Below, piece by piece: positions 25,801 through 34,663 of a DNA stretch of 64,000 bases. The notes beneath the pieces are model-generated. The model ran no database searches, was not told the origin of the DNA, and worked only from the letters and a program-made list of their open reading frames with translations. Location: the NCBI RefSeq assembly GCF_900101045.1, contig NZ_FNFN01000003.1, positions 434,001-498,000 of the forward strand. The letters run 5' to 3'. Origin of the DNA: Nocardioides sp. YR527. Its GTDB lineage: Bacteria; Actinomycetota; Actinomycetes; Propionibacteriales; Nocardioidaceae. The first letter of the stretch is position 1; each line of letters starts with the position of its first letter. Made by a program: the position numbers and the translations under genes.

Positions 25801-28800
25801 CGGCCGCGTCCTGGCCCACGGCGCCAACACGATCACCTACCAGGCCTTCCCGAACGCCGCCGGCACCGACGAGTTCACCTACGAGGTCAGCGACCCGTTC
25901 GGTGCCGTCGCGACCGGCACGGTGCGGATCGCCGTCGTCGCACCCGGCGCGCCCCAGCGTCCGGTCGCCGTCGACGACCTGGTCACGCTCGACCCCACCA
26001 AGAAGCTGACCTACGACGTGCTCGCCAACGACCTGCGTACGCCGGGCACCGAGCTGCACCTGGCTTCCACCGACAAGGTCGAGGGCTCCAACGTCACCCA
26101 GCGCTCGGACGGCATCGTCACGGTCGAGGGTGGCTCCGAGGAGCCGTTCCAGCACATCCCCTACCGCGCCACCACGGGTCTTCACGAAGACACCGGCGAG
26201 CTGGCGATCCGCTATCAGGAGGGCTACGACAACCCGCCGATGGCCGGGATCGTGGTCGCCCGCCCGGAGGGTGACTCCTCGACCACCACCGTCGACGTGA
26301 TGACCAAGGTGACCGACATCGACGACGCGCTCGAGGACCTCACCGTCGATGCGGTCAAGGGTCCCTCGGTCGGCGAGGACGAGTCCAAGCCGAAGATCGA
26401 CGACGGCAAGGTCACCCTGCCGGTCGGCGACACCACCCGGGTCTGGACCTACCGGGTCACCGACCCCGACGGGGCCCAGGCGGTCGGCTCGATCTACGTC
26501 CCCGCGCGCCCCAAGGACGCCCCCTACCTGAAGCCGGGCTCCGAGCTCCAGCTCAACCCGGGGGAGACGAAGAACGTCGACATCACCGACTACGTCGAGG
26601 ACCCCGAGGGCGACCCGGTGGTGCTGACCACGACCGACAAGATCGTGGCCGCGCCCGAGGGCATGCTCAACACCGGGGACACCACCGCGACGACCGTGAA
26701 GGTCACCGCCGGTGAGACCAAGGGTCCCGCGACCCTGACCTTCGAGGTCGCCGACCGCGAGAAGATCACTTCCGCGGACGCCCACCTCTCGGTGATCTCC
26801 CTGCCGGTCCAGATCGGCAAGGAGGAGCCGGAGATCAACTGTCCGAGCACCCCGGTCGAGGTCCCGGAGAGCGGCAACGGCGCGCTGGTCGACATCGCCG
26901 CCATCTGCCACGTGTGGACCGCCGACCCGGGCGACGCCGACGACCTCGACTTCACCGCCGAGGTCGGCGACGGGCTCGACGGGGTCGAGGTCAAGCCCGA
27001 GGACGGCGGCCTGCGGCTCACCGCCGAGCGCGCCGACGCCGGCGCCCAGGGCGCGCTGGAGATCGGTGTCGAGGGCACCGACGCGACCGGCCAGCTCCTG
27101 GTCACCGTGATCGCGCTGCCGGCCCCGTCGCTCTCCCCGATCAAGCCGTTGCAGACCGAGGCCGGAAAGACCGTCGCCATCGACCTGGCCGACTACCTGC
27201 AGACACCGGTGCCGTCGGAGTCGCAGGAGATCGTGATCACCAAGCTCGACCCGGTCGACGGTGACTCGCCCGACATGGGCAAGGCCAGCGGCTCGAAGAT
27301 CACCTTCAACACGCCCGAGGAGGGCCACGGCCACTACCGCTACGCGATCGAGGTCAGCGACTCCGGCAAGGACTCCAAGCGGGTCAAGGCGACCGGCGTC
27401 ATCGAGGTGGACGTCATCGACGTCCCCGGCGCGCCGACGGGGCTGCGTACGACCTCCGACTTCCTCTCCAACGTGGTCGCGCTGTCGTGGAACGCGCCGA
27501 AGGACAACGGCGACGACCCGATCCAGCGCTACGAGGTGGAGGCCAACGGCGACCACGTCCAGGACTGCCCCACGACCTCGTGCCGGATCACCGGGCTGAA
27601 GAACGGCGTCGTCTACGACTTCCGCGTGCGCGCGGTGAACTCCGTGGGCCCGAGCCGCGAGTGGAGCAACTCGGCCGAGGGCGAGCCCGACGCCTACACC
27701 GGTCCGGTGCAGAACCTCCGCGTGACCCGCCAGCGCGACCACAAGGTCGAGCTGAGCTGGAGCAAGCCGGCCGCGTGCGACTGCTCGGACGTGCAGAAGT
27801 ACCGGATCAGCTGGCCGGGCGGCGGCATCAAGGACATCTCCGCAGGTCAGACGACCTATCCGGCGGCGGTCAGCTCCAACGGCGACCCGGTGCAGTTCAC
27901 CGTCGTGCCGCTCAACGACAAGGGCGTCAAGACCAACAAGGGCCCGACGGCGACGGTCGAGGGGATGGGCGCCGGCAAGCCGGACACCCCGGCGGCCCCG
28001 ACCTTCCAGTGGTCCGAGACCGCGGGCAACACGGGCAAGACGGTCACCGCTTCGTGGAGCCCGGTCGGCGCCAACGGACCCGCGCCGGTCACCTACGAGG
28101 TACGCCGCACCGGCGGCACCGGCGAGAAGATCGTCTGCTCCTGGGTGACCGAGACCAGCTGTCGCGACGACGTCACCAACGACGGCACGATCTACACGTA
28201 CTCCGTCAGGGCCCGCAACGCGGAGGCGACCTCGCCCCGCGAGACCGGTGCCGGTGGTTCGCCGGAGACGCACATCTCCAGCTACTCCGCGGGCGGCAAG
28301 GTCGAGGCGGCGGCGACGCCCGAGGCGGTCTCCTTCGCCAGCGCGACCCCGACCGGGGCCAACGGCACGGCTGAGATCGTCTTCACGCCGCAGGCCTCGC
28401 ACGGCAAGACCAACCGGGTCGAGTGCCAGCGCGCCGGCTCCTCCTGCGGGAGCTGGACCTACTCGCCCGACGGCGCCGGTCAGCAGACCAAGACGATCAC
28501 CGGTTTCACCAACGGCACCTCGACGACCGTGCAGCTGCGCGCCTGCAACGACTCCGCCGGCGGCACCGGAGCCGGAGCCTCCTGCGGTGCCTGGTCCTCG
28601 AAGAACGTGACCACCTACGGTCCGCTGGGCACGCCGTCGATCTCGGCGAGCGTGGACGGCAACAAGGTCAACTGGAACGTCAGCTACAACCCCAACGGCA
28701 AGGCAGCGACCGTCACCGTCAAGCGCGGTGGCACCGAGGTCGCCCAGTTCACCACCGGCACCGGCTCGGGCAGCCGATCGGGCACGGACACGGCACCGGA

Positions 28801-29191
28801 GTGGAACACCTCCTACACCTATACGGTGACGATCAGCGACTCGGGCAGGTCCAGCAAGTCCGACTCGGTGACGGTCCGGACCGACCCGCCGCCGGACCCG
28901 ATCCTCGAGGTGAACAAGGCGGGCGAGTGCACGGGCGCATCCTGCCCCGAGCCGGACGTGGCCTGCGGCGGCACGTGCTGGTACGTCGGCTCCACCATCA
29001 CCGACCTCGCCTTCCCGGGCAAGACCTGGGAGTGCAGCACGAACTCCACCACCTCGCGGTGGAATGTGAACATCGGGAGCAACGGAAAGGGCACGGGCAG
29101 CGGCCGCGGCTGGGTCGGCGCCAACACCCCGTTCCGAGTGACCTGTACGACCTCCGGGCGACCCAACCTTTCGAAGAACGTTACGTGGTAG
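22886..29191 (+). CDS. Giant membrane-anchored Ig-like (tandem-95 type)/fibronectin III protein
   Basis: About 2101 residues from a GTG with GGGGAGAG five bases upstream; an ATG at 22838 would add 16 residues but has no SD. One N-terminal membrane anchor (about 17-37) follows a basic start, so the rest lies outside. Residues about 40-400 look propeller-like. From about 415 to 1500 there are repeated Ig/cadherin-like units with motifs such as VLDNDS (434, 834), LDND (633), LAND (735, 1045) and DPEGDP (1236). Fn3 units follow from about 1515, 1606 and 1701, then two further beta units. A Cys-rich C-terminus (from about 2008) has eight Cys. There is no LPXTG sorting motif. It heads the operon with MoxR, DUF58 and a transglutaminase-fold protein. 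Confidence 0.85.
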   Translation: MARFGMAPGWMRRHRTSIASWAALAVVASGLTIYAIQSTGYPVHKADLDDGGIWVTNQSWGTLGRQNRPVAQLDGVVWAGNEAGSRSERAGLDVVQNGIAVASIDRDARTITPVNTKLAEGIDDDAVTVKDSRVVMGGNTIGVAEQKTGKVWLTSVDPTTGVGDLSDLSGSTKPTETVGADAVLAIGADGTAYAVSAAKRTLTAFAPDGDRFADPEETKLPKAPEYAETPTSATVVGGDVITLDQAGWLLGASKGSDVAVDFGDTAESAVLQQPSVKAKEVLVGDATGLKAVSLSNGEIRHVAESAGDPAAPVRLGDCVFGAWANGSTGSVVTQCGEGEPILGEIPTLGPAAELEFRVNRGQLVLNDLRNGDVWEIDGADIKKISNWEAFQPQTEKQNQKKDKQQQQTKAAQAPKAKDDQLGARAGRTTVLHVLDNDSSAKDSILSVVSVGKASVDGVEATIAPDRQSILVTAPESAEGKKTSFKYTVDDGLKGKAGQDDASVELKIEGSGGTGKPTLREHFTPTDYTVAAGGTVEIPVVGDWRDERYGDPVTAQSPTASKGKASVTPDGLVRYTAAPDATGNESLGYQVSTGGKPSKDKVRINIVAGANTASPEPKDDVAEGTQGSWVTIRPLDNDIPGADPSNLDASLTLAGDVPPKGGLEVSTDRETGVVRARGSSPGTYQLSYNAGFGAAKPASAKIRVDVKPASQAADEPIATPDTTAVLGTSTRTLDVLANDYDSRGRLLAVTHAEPVGDSDLTVAVLDGRWLRIQASKPDMDPATQAIRYTISNGAAEAEGSVTVSQRPALRGAENAPEAVDDEATVRAADSVSIPVLDNDSTPSGDPVGLVVDQTIETKGQLQVLGQPTVGEAYIDGNRVRYVAPDDVKGPVDVDVRYVVQNTGDPSAEHSSGNIRVHIKPLPKKKADNSAPAPKALESRVVQGDEVTLRLPTVGTDPDGDSVSVTRINSAPSYGRVLAHGANTITYQAFPNAAGTDEFTYEVSDPFGAVATGTVRIAVVAPGAPQRPVAVDDLVTLDPTKKLTYDVLANDLRTPGTELHLASTDKVEGSNVTQRSDGIVTVEGGSEEPFQHIPYRATTGLHEDTGELAIRYQEGYDNPPMAGIVVARPEGDSSTTTVDVMTKVTDIDDALEDLTVDAVKGPSVGEDESKPKIDDGKVTLPVGDTTRVWTYRVTDPDGAQAVGSIYVPARPKDAPYLKPGSELQLNPGETKNVDITDYVEDPEGDPVVLTTTDKIVAAPEGMLNTGDTTATTVKVTAGETKGPATLTFEVADREKITSADAHLSVISLPVQIGKEEPEINCPSTPVEVPESGNGALVDIAAICHVWTADPGDADDLDFTAEVGDGLDGVEVKPEDGGLRLTAERADAGAQGALEIGVEGTDATGQLLVTVIALPAPSLSPIKPLQTEAGKTVAIDLADYLQTPVPSESQEIVITKLDPVDGDSPDMGKASGSKITFNTPEEGHGHYRYAIEVSDSGKDSKRVKATGVIEVDVIDVPGAPTGLRTTSDFLSNVVALSWNAPKDNGDDPIQRYEVEANGDHVQDCPTTSCRITGLKNGVVYDFRVRAVNSVGPSREWSNSAEGEPDAYTGPVQNLRVTRQRDHKVELSWSKPAACDCSDVQKYRISWPGGGIKDISAGQTTYPAAVSSNGDPVQFTVVPLNDKGVKTNKGPTATVEGMGAGKPDTPAAPTFQWSETAGNTGKTVTASWSPVGANGPAPVTYEVRRTGGTGEKIVCSWVTETSCRDDVTNDGTIYTYSVRARNAEATSPRETGAGGSPETHISSYSAGGKVEAAATPEAVSFASATPTGANGTAEIVFTPQASHGKTNRVECQRAGSSCGSWTYSPDGAGQQTKTITGFTNGTSTTVQLRACNDSAGGTGAGASCGAWSSKNVTTYGPLGTPSISASVDGNKVNWNVSYNPNGKAATVTVKRGGTEVAQFTTGTGSGSRSGTDTAPEWNTSYTYTVTISDSGRSSKSDSVTVRTDPPPDPILEVNKAGECTGASCPEPDVACGGTCWYVGSTITDLAFPGKTWECSTNSTTSRWNVNIGSNGKGTGSGRGWVGANTPFRVTCTTSGRPNLSKNVTW

Positions 29192-29201
29192 GAGAGAAGA
29201 T

Positions 29202-30170
29202 ATGACCGTCACGCAGGAGCAAGCGCGCTGGTTCCACGAGACCTTCGAGAAGCTCGCCGACAACGTCGAGAAGGCGGTGCTGGGCAAGCGCAACGTGATC
29301 CGCCTGGTGCTCACCGCGCTGCTCTCCGAGGGCCACCTGCTCCTCGAGGACTACCCGGGAACGGGCAAGACCCAGCTCGCCCGCGCGCTGGCCAACACGG
29401 TCCAGGGGTCGCACGCCCGCATCCAGTTCACGCCCGACCTCCTCCCGAGCGACGTGACGGGTGTGACCGTCTACGACCAGGGCAAGGGCGCCTTCGAGTT
29501 CCACCCGGGCCCGATCTTCCACTCGATCGTGCTCGCCGACGAGATCAACCGTGCGTCCCCGAAGACGCAGTCTGCGCTGCTGGAGGTCATGGAGGAGGGC
29601 CGGGTCACCGTCGACGGCGCCACCCGCGAGGTCGGCCGGCCGTTCATGGTGATCGCGACCCAGAACCCGATCGAGCAGGCCGGGACGTACCGGCTGCCCG
29701 AGGCGCAGCTGGACCGCTTCCTGATGAAGACGTCGGTCGGCTATCCCGACCAGAACGCCACCGTCGAGCTGCTGATGAACTCCTCGGTCCGTGACCGGGC
29801 CACGCTGGTCACCCCGATCATCACCGCCCCGACGGTCACCCAGATGGCCGAGATGGCCGACCAGGTCTACATCGATCCCGCGATCGTCGCGTACGTCTCC
29901 GCGCTGATCGACGAGTCGCGTCGCCACAAGCACATCCGCCTCGGGGCCTCCATGCGTGGCTGCCTCGCCCTGGTGCGCACCGCCAAGGTCTGGGCGCTCG
30001 CCGAGGGCCGCTCCCAGGTGCTGCCCGACGACGTCAAGTCGCTCGCCGAGCCGGTGCTCTGCCACCGCCTGATCCTCGACCCGGAGGCGATGTTCAACGG
30101 CGTCACCGTCGAGGATGTCATCGGCGACCTGCTCACCTCGGTCCCGGCTCCCACCGAGCGTGTCGCCTGA
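29202..30170 (+). CDS. MoxR-family AAA+ ATPase
   Basis: The 322-residue ATPase has Walker A DYPGTGKTQLARA (about 49-61), Walker B IVLADEINRASP with the MoxR-typical NRA, sensor 1 ATQNPIEQ and the C-terminal lid domain. A strong SD (AGGAGAG) overlaps the end of the Ig gene, ten bases before the ATG. MoxR proteins act as chaperone-like remodelers, usually with a DUF58/vWA-type partner; the next gene is exactly that. Cytoplasmic. Confidence 0.95.
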   Translation: MTVTQEQARWFHETFEKLADNVEKAVLGKRNVIRLVLTALLSEGHLLLEDYPGTGKTQLARALANTVQGSHARIQFTPDLLPSDVTGVTVYDQGKGAFEFHPGPIFHSIVLADEINRASPKTQSALLEVMEEGRVTVDGATREVGRPFMVIATQNPIEQAGTYRLPEAQLDRFLMKTSVGYPDQNATVELLMNSSVRDRATLVTPIITAPTVTQMAEMADQVYIDPAIVAYVSALIDESRRHKHIRLGASMRGCLALVRTAKVWALAEGRSQVLPDDVKSLAEPVLCHRLILDPEAMFNGVTVEDVIGDLLTSVPAPTERVA

Positions 30171-30171
30171 G

Positions 30172-31437
30172 ATGAGCAAGGCCCGCAACCTCGTTGCTGA
30201 CCTGCGGAAACGGCTCGCCCCGGTAGCGTCCGGGGCGGGTTCGGTCTACTCGTTCGTCGCCGACCGGGTCCGTCCGTGGTTCGGCACGGTGACCTCGATC
30301 GGCTGGGGCGTGCTGCTCCTCGGCGCGCTCGCCTGGGTCGCCGCGACCGCGCTCGGCTGGATCGAGGCGGCCGTGGTGGCGATGGCGGCGCTGTTCCTGG
30401 TGATCGGCGCGGCCTTCTTCATGATCGGGCGCACCCGGCTCGCGGTGGCGACCGTGGTCGAGCCGCCGCGGGTCGCGGTCGGCCAGGCGCTGACCGGCGA
30501 GCTGCGGGCCCGCAACGAGGCGCGCGGACCGCTCGTCTCGACGAGCCTGGAGTTCCCCATCGGAGCGGGTGGGGTGACGTACGACCTGCCGATGCTGCTG
30601 CCCGGTGCCGAGCACACCGAGCTCTTCGTGGTGCCCACCCAGCGCCGCGGCGTGATCGACGTCGGGCCCGTCCGGACCGTGCGCGGCGACCCGCTCGGCC
30701 TCTTCCGGCGGGTGCAGGAGTGGACCGACCGCACCGAGGTGTTCGTCCACCCCCGCACCACCCACCTCGAGCCCTTCGGGGTCGGTCTGGTCCGTGACCT
30801 CGAGGGGACCACGGCGCAGAACACCTCGATGAGCGACCTCGCCTTCCACGCCCTGCGCGAGTACGTCCCCGGCGACGACCTGCGTCACATCCACTGGCGC
30901 TCCTCGGCGCGCCACGGCCAGCTGCTGGTGCGCCAGTTCCTCGACACCCGTCGCTCCCACATCGTCGTCATCGTCGACTCCTCGCCGATGTCCTACGACT
31001 CCGAGGACGAGTACGAGACCGCGATGTCGATCGCGGGCTCGCTGCTGCGTCGCGGGATCCTGGACGAGTTCGACGTCTCGTTCGCGACCGGCGACGTGCT
31101 GATGGTGCGGGCCACCGCGGCGAACGGGGGAGGGCGCTCGGCCCTGGACGCCTGCTCCCGGGCGACCCCGCAGCCGTCCAACCTGATCGAGATCACCGCC
31201 GAGGCCGCCCGGCAGGCGCCGGACGCGTCGCTGGTGATGCTGGTGACCGGCCGCTACCCCGAGTTCGTCGCGCTGCAGCGCGCGGCCGGGCAGTTCTCGG
31301 TCGATGCCACCACCGTCGCCGTACGGGTCGACTCCTCGCAGCGCGCCGGCTTCAAGGCCGTCGCCGACCTGCCGATGATCACCCTGACCGACCTGGACCA
31401 GCTGCCGATCGTGCTGTCGAAGGGGTTGTCCGGATGA
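30172..31437 (+). CDS. DUF58 membrane protein
   Basis: The 421-residue protein starts one base after the MoxR stop. Two adjacent hydrophobic helices (about 43-85) are followed by a beta-rich segment, and then by the DUF58 core: HLEPFG, REYVPGDDLRHIHWRSSARHG and the vWA-like HIVVIVDSSPMSY, which resembles a degenerate MIDAS. DUF58 proteins are the standard partner of MoxR ATPases. It is coupled to the next gene by an ATGA overlap. Confidence 0.93.
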   Translation: MSKARNLVADLRKRLAPVASGAGSVYSFVADRVRPWFGTVTSIGWGVLLLGALAWVAATALGWIEAAVVAMAALFLVIGAAFFMIGRTRLAVATVVEPPRVAVGQALTGELRARNEARGPLVSTSLEFPIGAGGVTYDLPMLLPGAEHTELFVVPTQRRGVIDVGPVRTVRGDPLGLFRRVQEWTDRTEVFVHPRTTHLEPFGVGLVRDLEGTTAQNTSMSDLAFHALREYVPGDDLRHIHWRSSARHGQLLVRQFLDTRRSHIVVIVDSSPMSYDSEDEYETAMSIAGSLLRRGILDEFDVSFATGDVLMVRATAANGGGRSALDACSRATPQPSNLIEITAEAARQAPDASLVMLVTGRYPEFVALQRAAGQFSVDATTVAVRVDSSQRAGFKAVADLPMITLTDLDQLPIVLSKGLSG

Positions 31438-33674
31438 TGAGTCGACACCACGCCGTCGACGGGCTCCTGCTGTTCCTCCTCGGCACCATCGCCTTCCTCG
31501 GCTTCGACGACACCTACGCCGGCTGGACCTACCTGGTCGCCGGCGTCGCCGGGCTGCTGCTCGGGATTCTCATCGCCTTCGTCGGCCGCGGACAGCCGGT
31601 GGTCGTGCTGGCCGTCGCGATGCTGGCCGCCTTCTTCGTGCTCGGTGGCGCGGTAGCGCTGCACGGGCTCGGCAACCTCTCCTTCCTCCCGGTCCCCGAC
31701 ACGCTCGGCACGCTCGCCGACAACTCCGTGCACGGCTGGAAGCGGCTGCTGACCACGCTCCCGCCGGTCGACGGCGGGGCGCTGCTGACGATCCCCTACA
31801 TCCTCGGCCTCGTCGCCGGCTGTGTCGGCTTCGCCCTGGCGCTGCGCGTGAAGGCGGCTCTGCCGCCGGTGCTGGTCGCGTTCGCGCTGCTGGCCGGCGT
31901 GATCCTGCTCGGCGTGACGGACCCGTCCAAGACCGCCTTGCTCGGCGCGCTCTTCGGGGCGCTCGCGATCACCTGGCTCTGCATCCGTGGGATGCGGGCG
32001 CGCGCCCTCGCGGCCGGTGGCCGCCGGCTCTCGCGGACCGCCATCGGTGCCTTCCTGTGCCTGGGTGCGGCCGGGCTGGCGTTCCTCGCCGGCCCGCTGC
32101 TCCCGGGTCTCGCGCCCGAGCGCACCGTGCTGCGCGGAGAGATCGAGCCGCCCTTCAACGTCGGCCAGTACCCATCGCCCCTGGCGGGCTTCCGGGTCTA
32201 CACCAAGGGCTACCAGACGCCGGAGGACGACCGCCGGCTCTACGAGAAGGACCTGTTCACCGTCTCGGGCCTGCCCGAGGGCACCCGGGTCCGGGTCGCG
32301 GCGATGGACTCCTACGACGGCACCGTCTGGCGCGCGGCCAACGACTCCGGCGAGACCGAGGGTCCCGAGGACACCTTCCAGAAGATCAGCTCGACGCTGC
32401 GCAACCCGCTCGCCGACGGCAAGCAGGTGCGCGGGACGATCACGATCGGGGAGGACTTCGGCGGCGTCTGGGTGCCGCTGCCGACCGCGCTCACGCACAT
32501 CTCGTTCGACGGCCCCGACTCCGACTCGTTCCGCTACAACCTGGCGACCTCCACCGGAGTCCTTCCGTCGGCGCTGAAGCCCGGAGACTCCTACTCCTTC
32601 ACCGCCTCGGTCGCCGACGAGAAGGTCGGGAAGAAGAGCGAGACCTGGTCGGGTGGGTCGCCGATCGGCGACGAGGCTGCCCAGTTCCAGGCGCTCGCCG
32701 CCGAGTACGCCGGTGGTGGTGACTCACCGATCACCAACGCGCTGGCGGTGGCCTCGAAGCTGAAGGAGGAGGGCACCTACACCGACGGGGAGCCGCCGAA
32801 TCAGCAGTACCCGGCCGGTCACACGCTGCGTCGCCTCGCCGACTTCACCGCCAAGGGCGGCCAGCTCGCCGGCAACGACGAGCAGTACGCCGCGCTGATG
32901 GCGATCCTGGCCAACCAGGTCGGCGTGCCGGCCCGCGTCGTCCTGGGTGCGGTCGTCGGCTCCGACGGTGTCGTCCAGGGCAAGGACATGCACGCCTGGG
33001 TCGAGCTGAGGATGTCGGACGGGTCCTGGGCCACCCTGGACTGGTCCGAGTTCATGAACACCGAGAAGCCGCCCGAGCAGAACGCTCCCCAGCCCGAGGA
33101 GCTCGTCACCGGCAAGGTCGTCCCGCCGCCGGCGCCCGTACGCCCGCCCGCGACCTCCGGCGACCCGCTGGACGAGTCGGTCAACCAGAAGGCCAACTCA
33201 CGGCCCGACGGGTTCACGCTGCCCGGCTGGCTGGTCGCCGTCTTCACGTACGTCGGCATCCCGCTGCTGCTCATCGCCGCCGTGTGCGGGGCGATCATCG
33301 GCGCCAAGATCTGGCGGCGACATCGCCGGCGGACCCGAGGGACCCCAGTCGCCCGGCTCTCCGGCGGCTGGCGCGAGACGCTCGACCACGCCCGCGACTT
33401 CGGGGTCGGGGTGCCCGCCGGGGCCACCCGCCGCGAGCAGGCATCCACGCTGTCCGCGTCTCCGGGCATGGACGGTGCGCCGGGGCTGGCGCTGCTCACC
33501 GACACCACCATGTTCGGCGAGTCCGGGCCGCAGGACGACGAGGTCGAGGCGTTCTGGGAGCAGGTCGGGACGCTTCGCTCGTCGATCTCCGACTCACGCA
33601 CCAGGTGGCAGCGGATCCGGGCAGCGATCAACCCGCTCTCGCTGGTGCCGGCTCGGCTGTTCCGGAAGCCCTGA
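31434..33674 (+). CDS. TgpA-like transglutaminase-fold membrane protein, catalytic Cys apparently lost
   Basis: The 746-residue protein has about six N-terminal membrane helices (10-225), an extracytoplasmic transglutaminase-like domain (about 380-545), one further helix (about 596-618) and a basic cytoplasmic tail that includes the DUF4129-like end (FWEQVGTLR). In active relatives the catalytic Cys sits in a GDCEQFA-type motif; here the aligned residues are GNDEQYA, putting Asp482 at the Cys position. The His (DMHAWVEL, H520) and Asp (LDWSEF, D536) remain. No other Cys is near. It probably binds rather than cross-links, or uses another chemistry. It is the last gene of the operon; the stop is one base from a convergent gene. 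Confidence 0.88.
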   Translation: MMSRHHAVDGLLLFLLGTIAFLGFDDTYAGWTYLVAGVAGLLLGILIAFVGRGQPVVVLAVAMLAAFFVLGGAVALHGLGNLSFLPVPDTLGTLADNSVHGWKRLLTTLPPVDGGALLTIPYILGLVAGCVGFALALRVKAALPPVLVAFALLAGVILLGVTDPSKTALLGALFGALAITWLCIRGMRARALAAGGRRLSRTAIGAFLCLGAAGLAFLAGPLLPGLAPERTVLRGEIEPPFNVGQYPSPLAGFRVYTKGYQTPEDDRRLYEKDLFTVSGLPEGTRVRVAAMDSYDGTVWRAANDSGETEGPEDTFQKISSTLRNPLADGKQVRGTITIGEDFGGVWVPLPTALTHISFDGPDSDSFRYNLATSTGVLPSALKPGDSYSFTASVADEKVGKKSETWSGGSPIGDEAAQFQALAAEYAGGGDSPITNALAVASKLKEEGTYTDGEPPNQQYPAGHTLRRLADFTAKGGQLAGNDEQYAALMAILANQVGVPARVVLGAVVGSDGVVQGKDMHAWVELRMSDGSWATLDWSEFMNTEKPPEQNAPQPEELVTGKVVPPPAPVRPPATSGDPLDESVNQKANSRPDGFTLPGWLVAVFTYVGIPLLLIAAVCGAIIGAKIWRRHRRRTRGTPVARLSGGWRETLDHARDFGVGVPAGATRREQASTLSASPGMDGAPGLALLTDTTMFGESGPQDDEVEAFWEQVGTLRSSISDSRTRWQRIRAAINPLSLVPARLFRKP

Positions 33675-33675
33675 G

Positions 33676-34041
33676 TCAGTCTCCGAGGCCGTAGTCCCTG
33701 ATCGACTCCGCGGTGATGCGAAGGATCTCGCGTGACATCCCCCGCATCGGCGGGTCCACGTCCGTGAGCGCCTCGGCCGTGCCGCGGATCTCGACCATCC
33801 GCGGCTTCCACGGGTTGGTGGAGGCGAGATCGTCGACCACGAAGGCCACCTGAGGGTGCTTCTGGGCGTTCCGGAACTTCCGGGACCTACCCATCTGGTG
33901 GCCGCCGATCAGGATCCGGTGCTCCTCGTCGATCTTGAACCCGACGGGGTTGTTCTGCAGGCCGCCGTCGGGGGCCAGGGTCGCGAGCCTGCCGAGGAGT
34001 TGGCTGCGGAGGTAGCGGAGCTGGGTGTCGGTGAACCTCAT
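33676..34041 (-). CDS. PPOX-class (pyridoxamine 5'-phosphate oxidase-fold) F420/FMN-dependent protein
   Basis: The 121-residue split-barrel protein has LGRLATLAPDGGLQNNPVGF, ILIGGHQMGRSRKFRNAQKHPQ (quoted in two parts of its strand order) and MVEIRGTAEALTD, typical of the actinobacterial F420-binding PPOX branch. The ATG at 34041 follows GGGGAC; a longer start at 34062 is possible. Likely a small cytoplasmic reductase; substrate unknown. It is transcribed away from the DinB gene and ends one base from the transglutaminase-fold gene. Confidence 0.8.
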   Translation of the reverse strand: MRFTDTQLRYLRSQLLGRLATLAPDGGLQNNPVGFKIDEEHRILIGGHQMGRSRKFRNAQKHPQVAFVVDDLASTNPWKPRMVEIRGTAEALTDVDPPMRGMSREILRITAESIRDYGLGD

Positions 34042-34131
34042 GTCCCCAGCATCGGTGCTCAAGTCGAGTTGAGGTCAAGGGTCGGAGATAGCGGAAGGCG
34101 TACGTCCGGAACCCGGCCTAGCGTGAGCGGC

Positions 34132-34662
34132 ATGACGATCGAGATGACTCCGGTCATGGACGAGACCGGCACGATGCTCAGCACCCTCGACCGCATCCGG
34201 CGTACGTTCGCCTGGAAGTGCGGCGGCCTCACCGACGAGCAGCTGCGCCAGCGCCTGGAGCCCTCCAGGATCACGCTCGGCTGGCTCCTCAAGCACCTCG
34301 CGTTCTGCGAGGACCACTACTTCACCGCGGTCCTCGCAGACGACGGCTACCCGGATGTCTGGGCGGCCTACGGACCGGACGAGGAGGGCTGGGACTGGAA
34401 GACCGAGAACGAGGACACCGTCGATGGGCTGATGGAGCTGTGGGAGGGTGCGGTCGCCAGGTCCCGCCGGTCGATCACCGAGGCCCTCGGCAGGAACGGG
34501 ATGGACACGCTGGCGACCAACCCCGAGTGGCAGCTCGAGGCCAACGCCCGCCGCTACATCGCCGACATGATCGAGGAGTACGCCCGCCACACCGGCCACG
34601 CCGACCTGATCCGCGAGTCCATCGACGGCCTCGTCGGCGAGGACCCGCGGGACGCTGCCTGA
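34132..34662 (+). CDS. DinB-family protein (DUF664)
   Basis: The 176-residue four-helix protein keeps the three metal-binding histidine regions of the family: LLKHLAFCEDHYF (two His) and the C-terminal RHTGHADLIRE. DUF664 members in actinobacteria are often thiol-dependent (mycothiol) transferases; this is family knowledge, not shown here. The ATG at 34132 was chosen because upstream sequence is intergenic and divergent from the PPOX gene. The next gene begins one base past its stop. Confidence 0.82.
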   Translation: MTIEMTPVMDETGTMLSTLDRIRRTFAWKCGGLTDEQLRQRLEPSRITLGWLLKHLAFCEDHYFTAVLADDGYPDVWAAYGPDEEGWDWKTENEDTVDGLMELWEGAVARSRRSITEALGRNGMDTLATNPEWQLEANARRYIADMIEEYARHTGHADLIRESIDGLVGEDPRDAA

Positions 34663-34663
34663 G

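Noticed and set aside
22802..29314. A 2170-codon open frame antisense to the giant Ig/Fn3 gene
   Set aside because: Its composition is Arg/Gly/Asp/Val-rich without any domain, typical of the reverse frame of a GC-rich gene. The plus strand has clear Ig/Fn3 motifs, an SD and an operon context.
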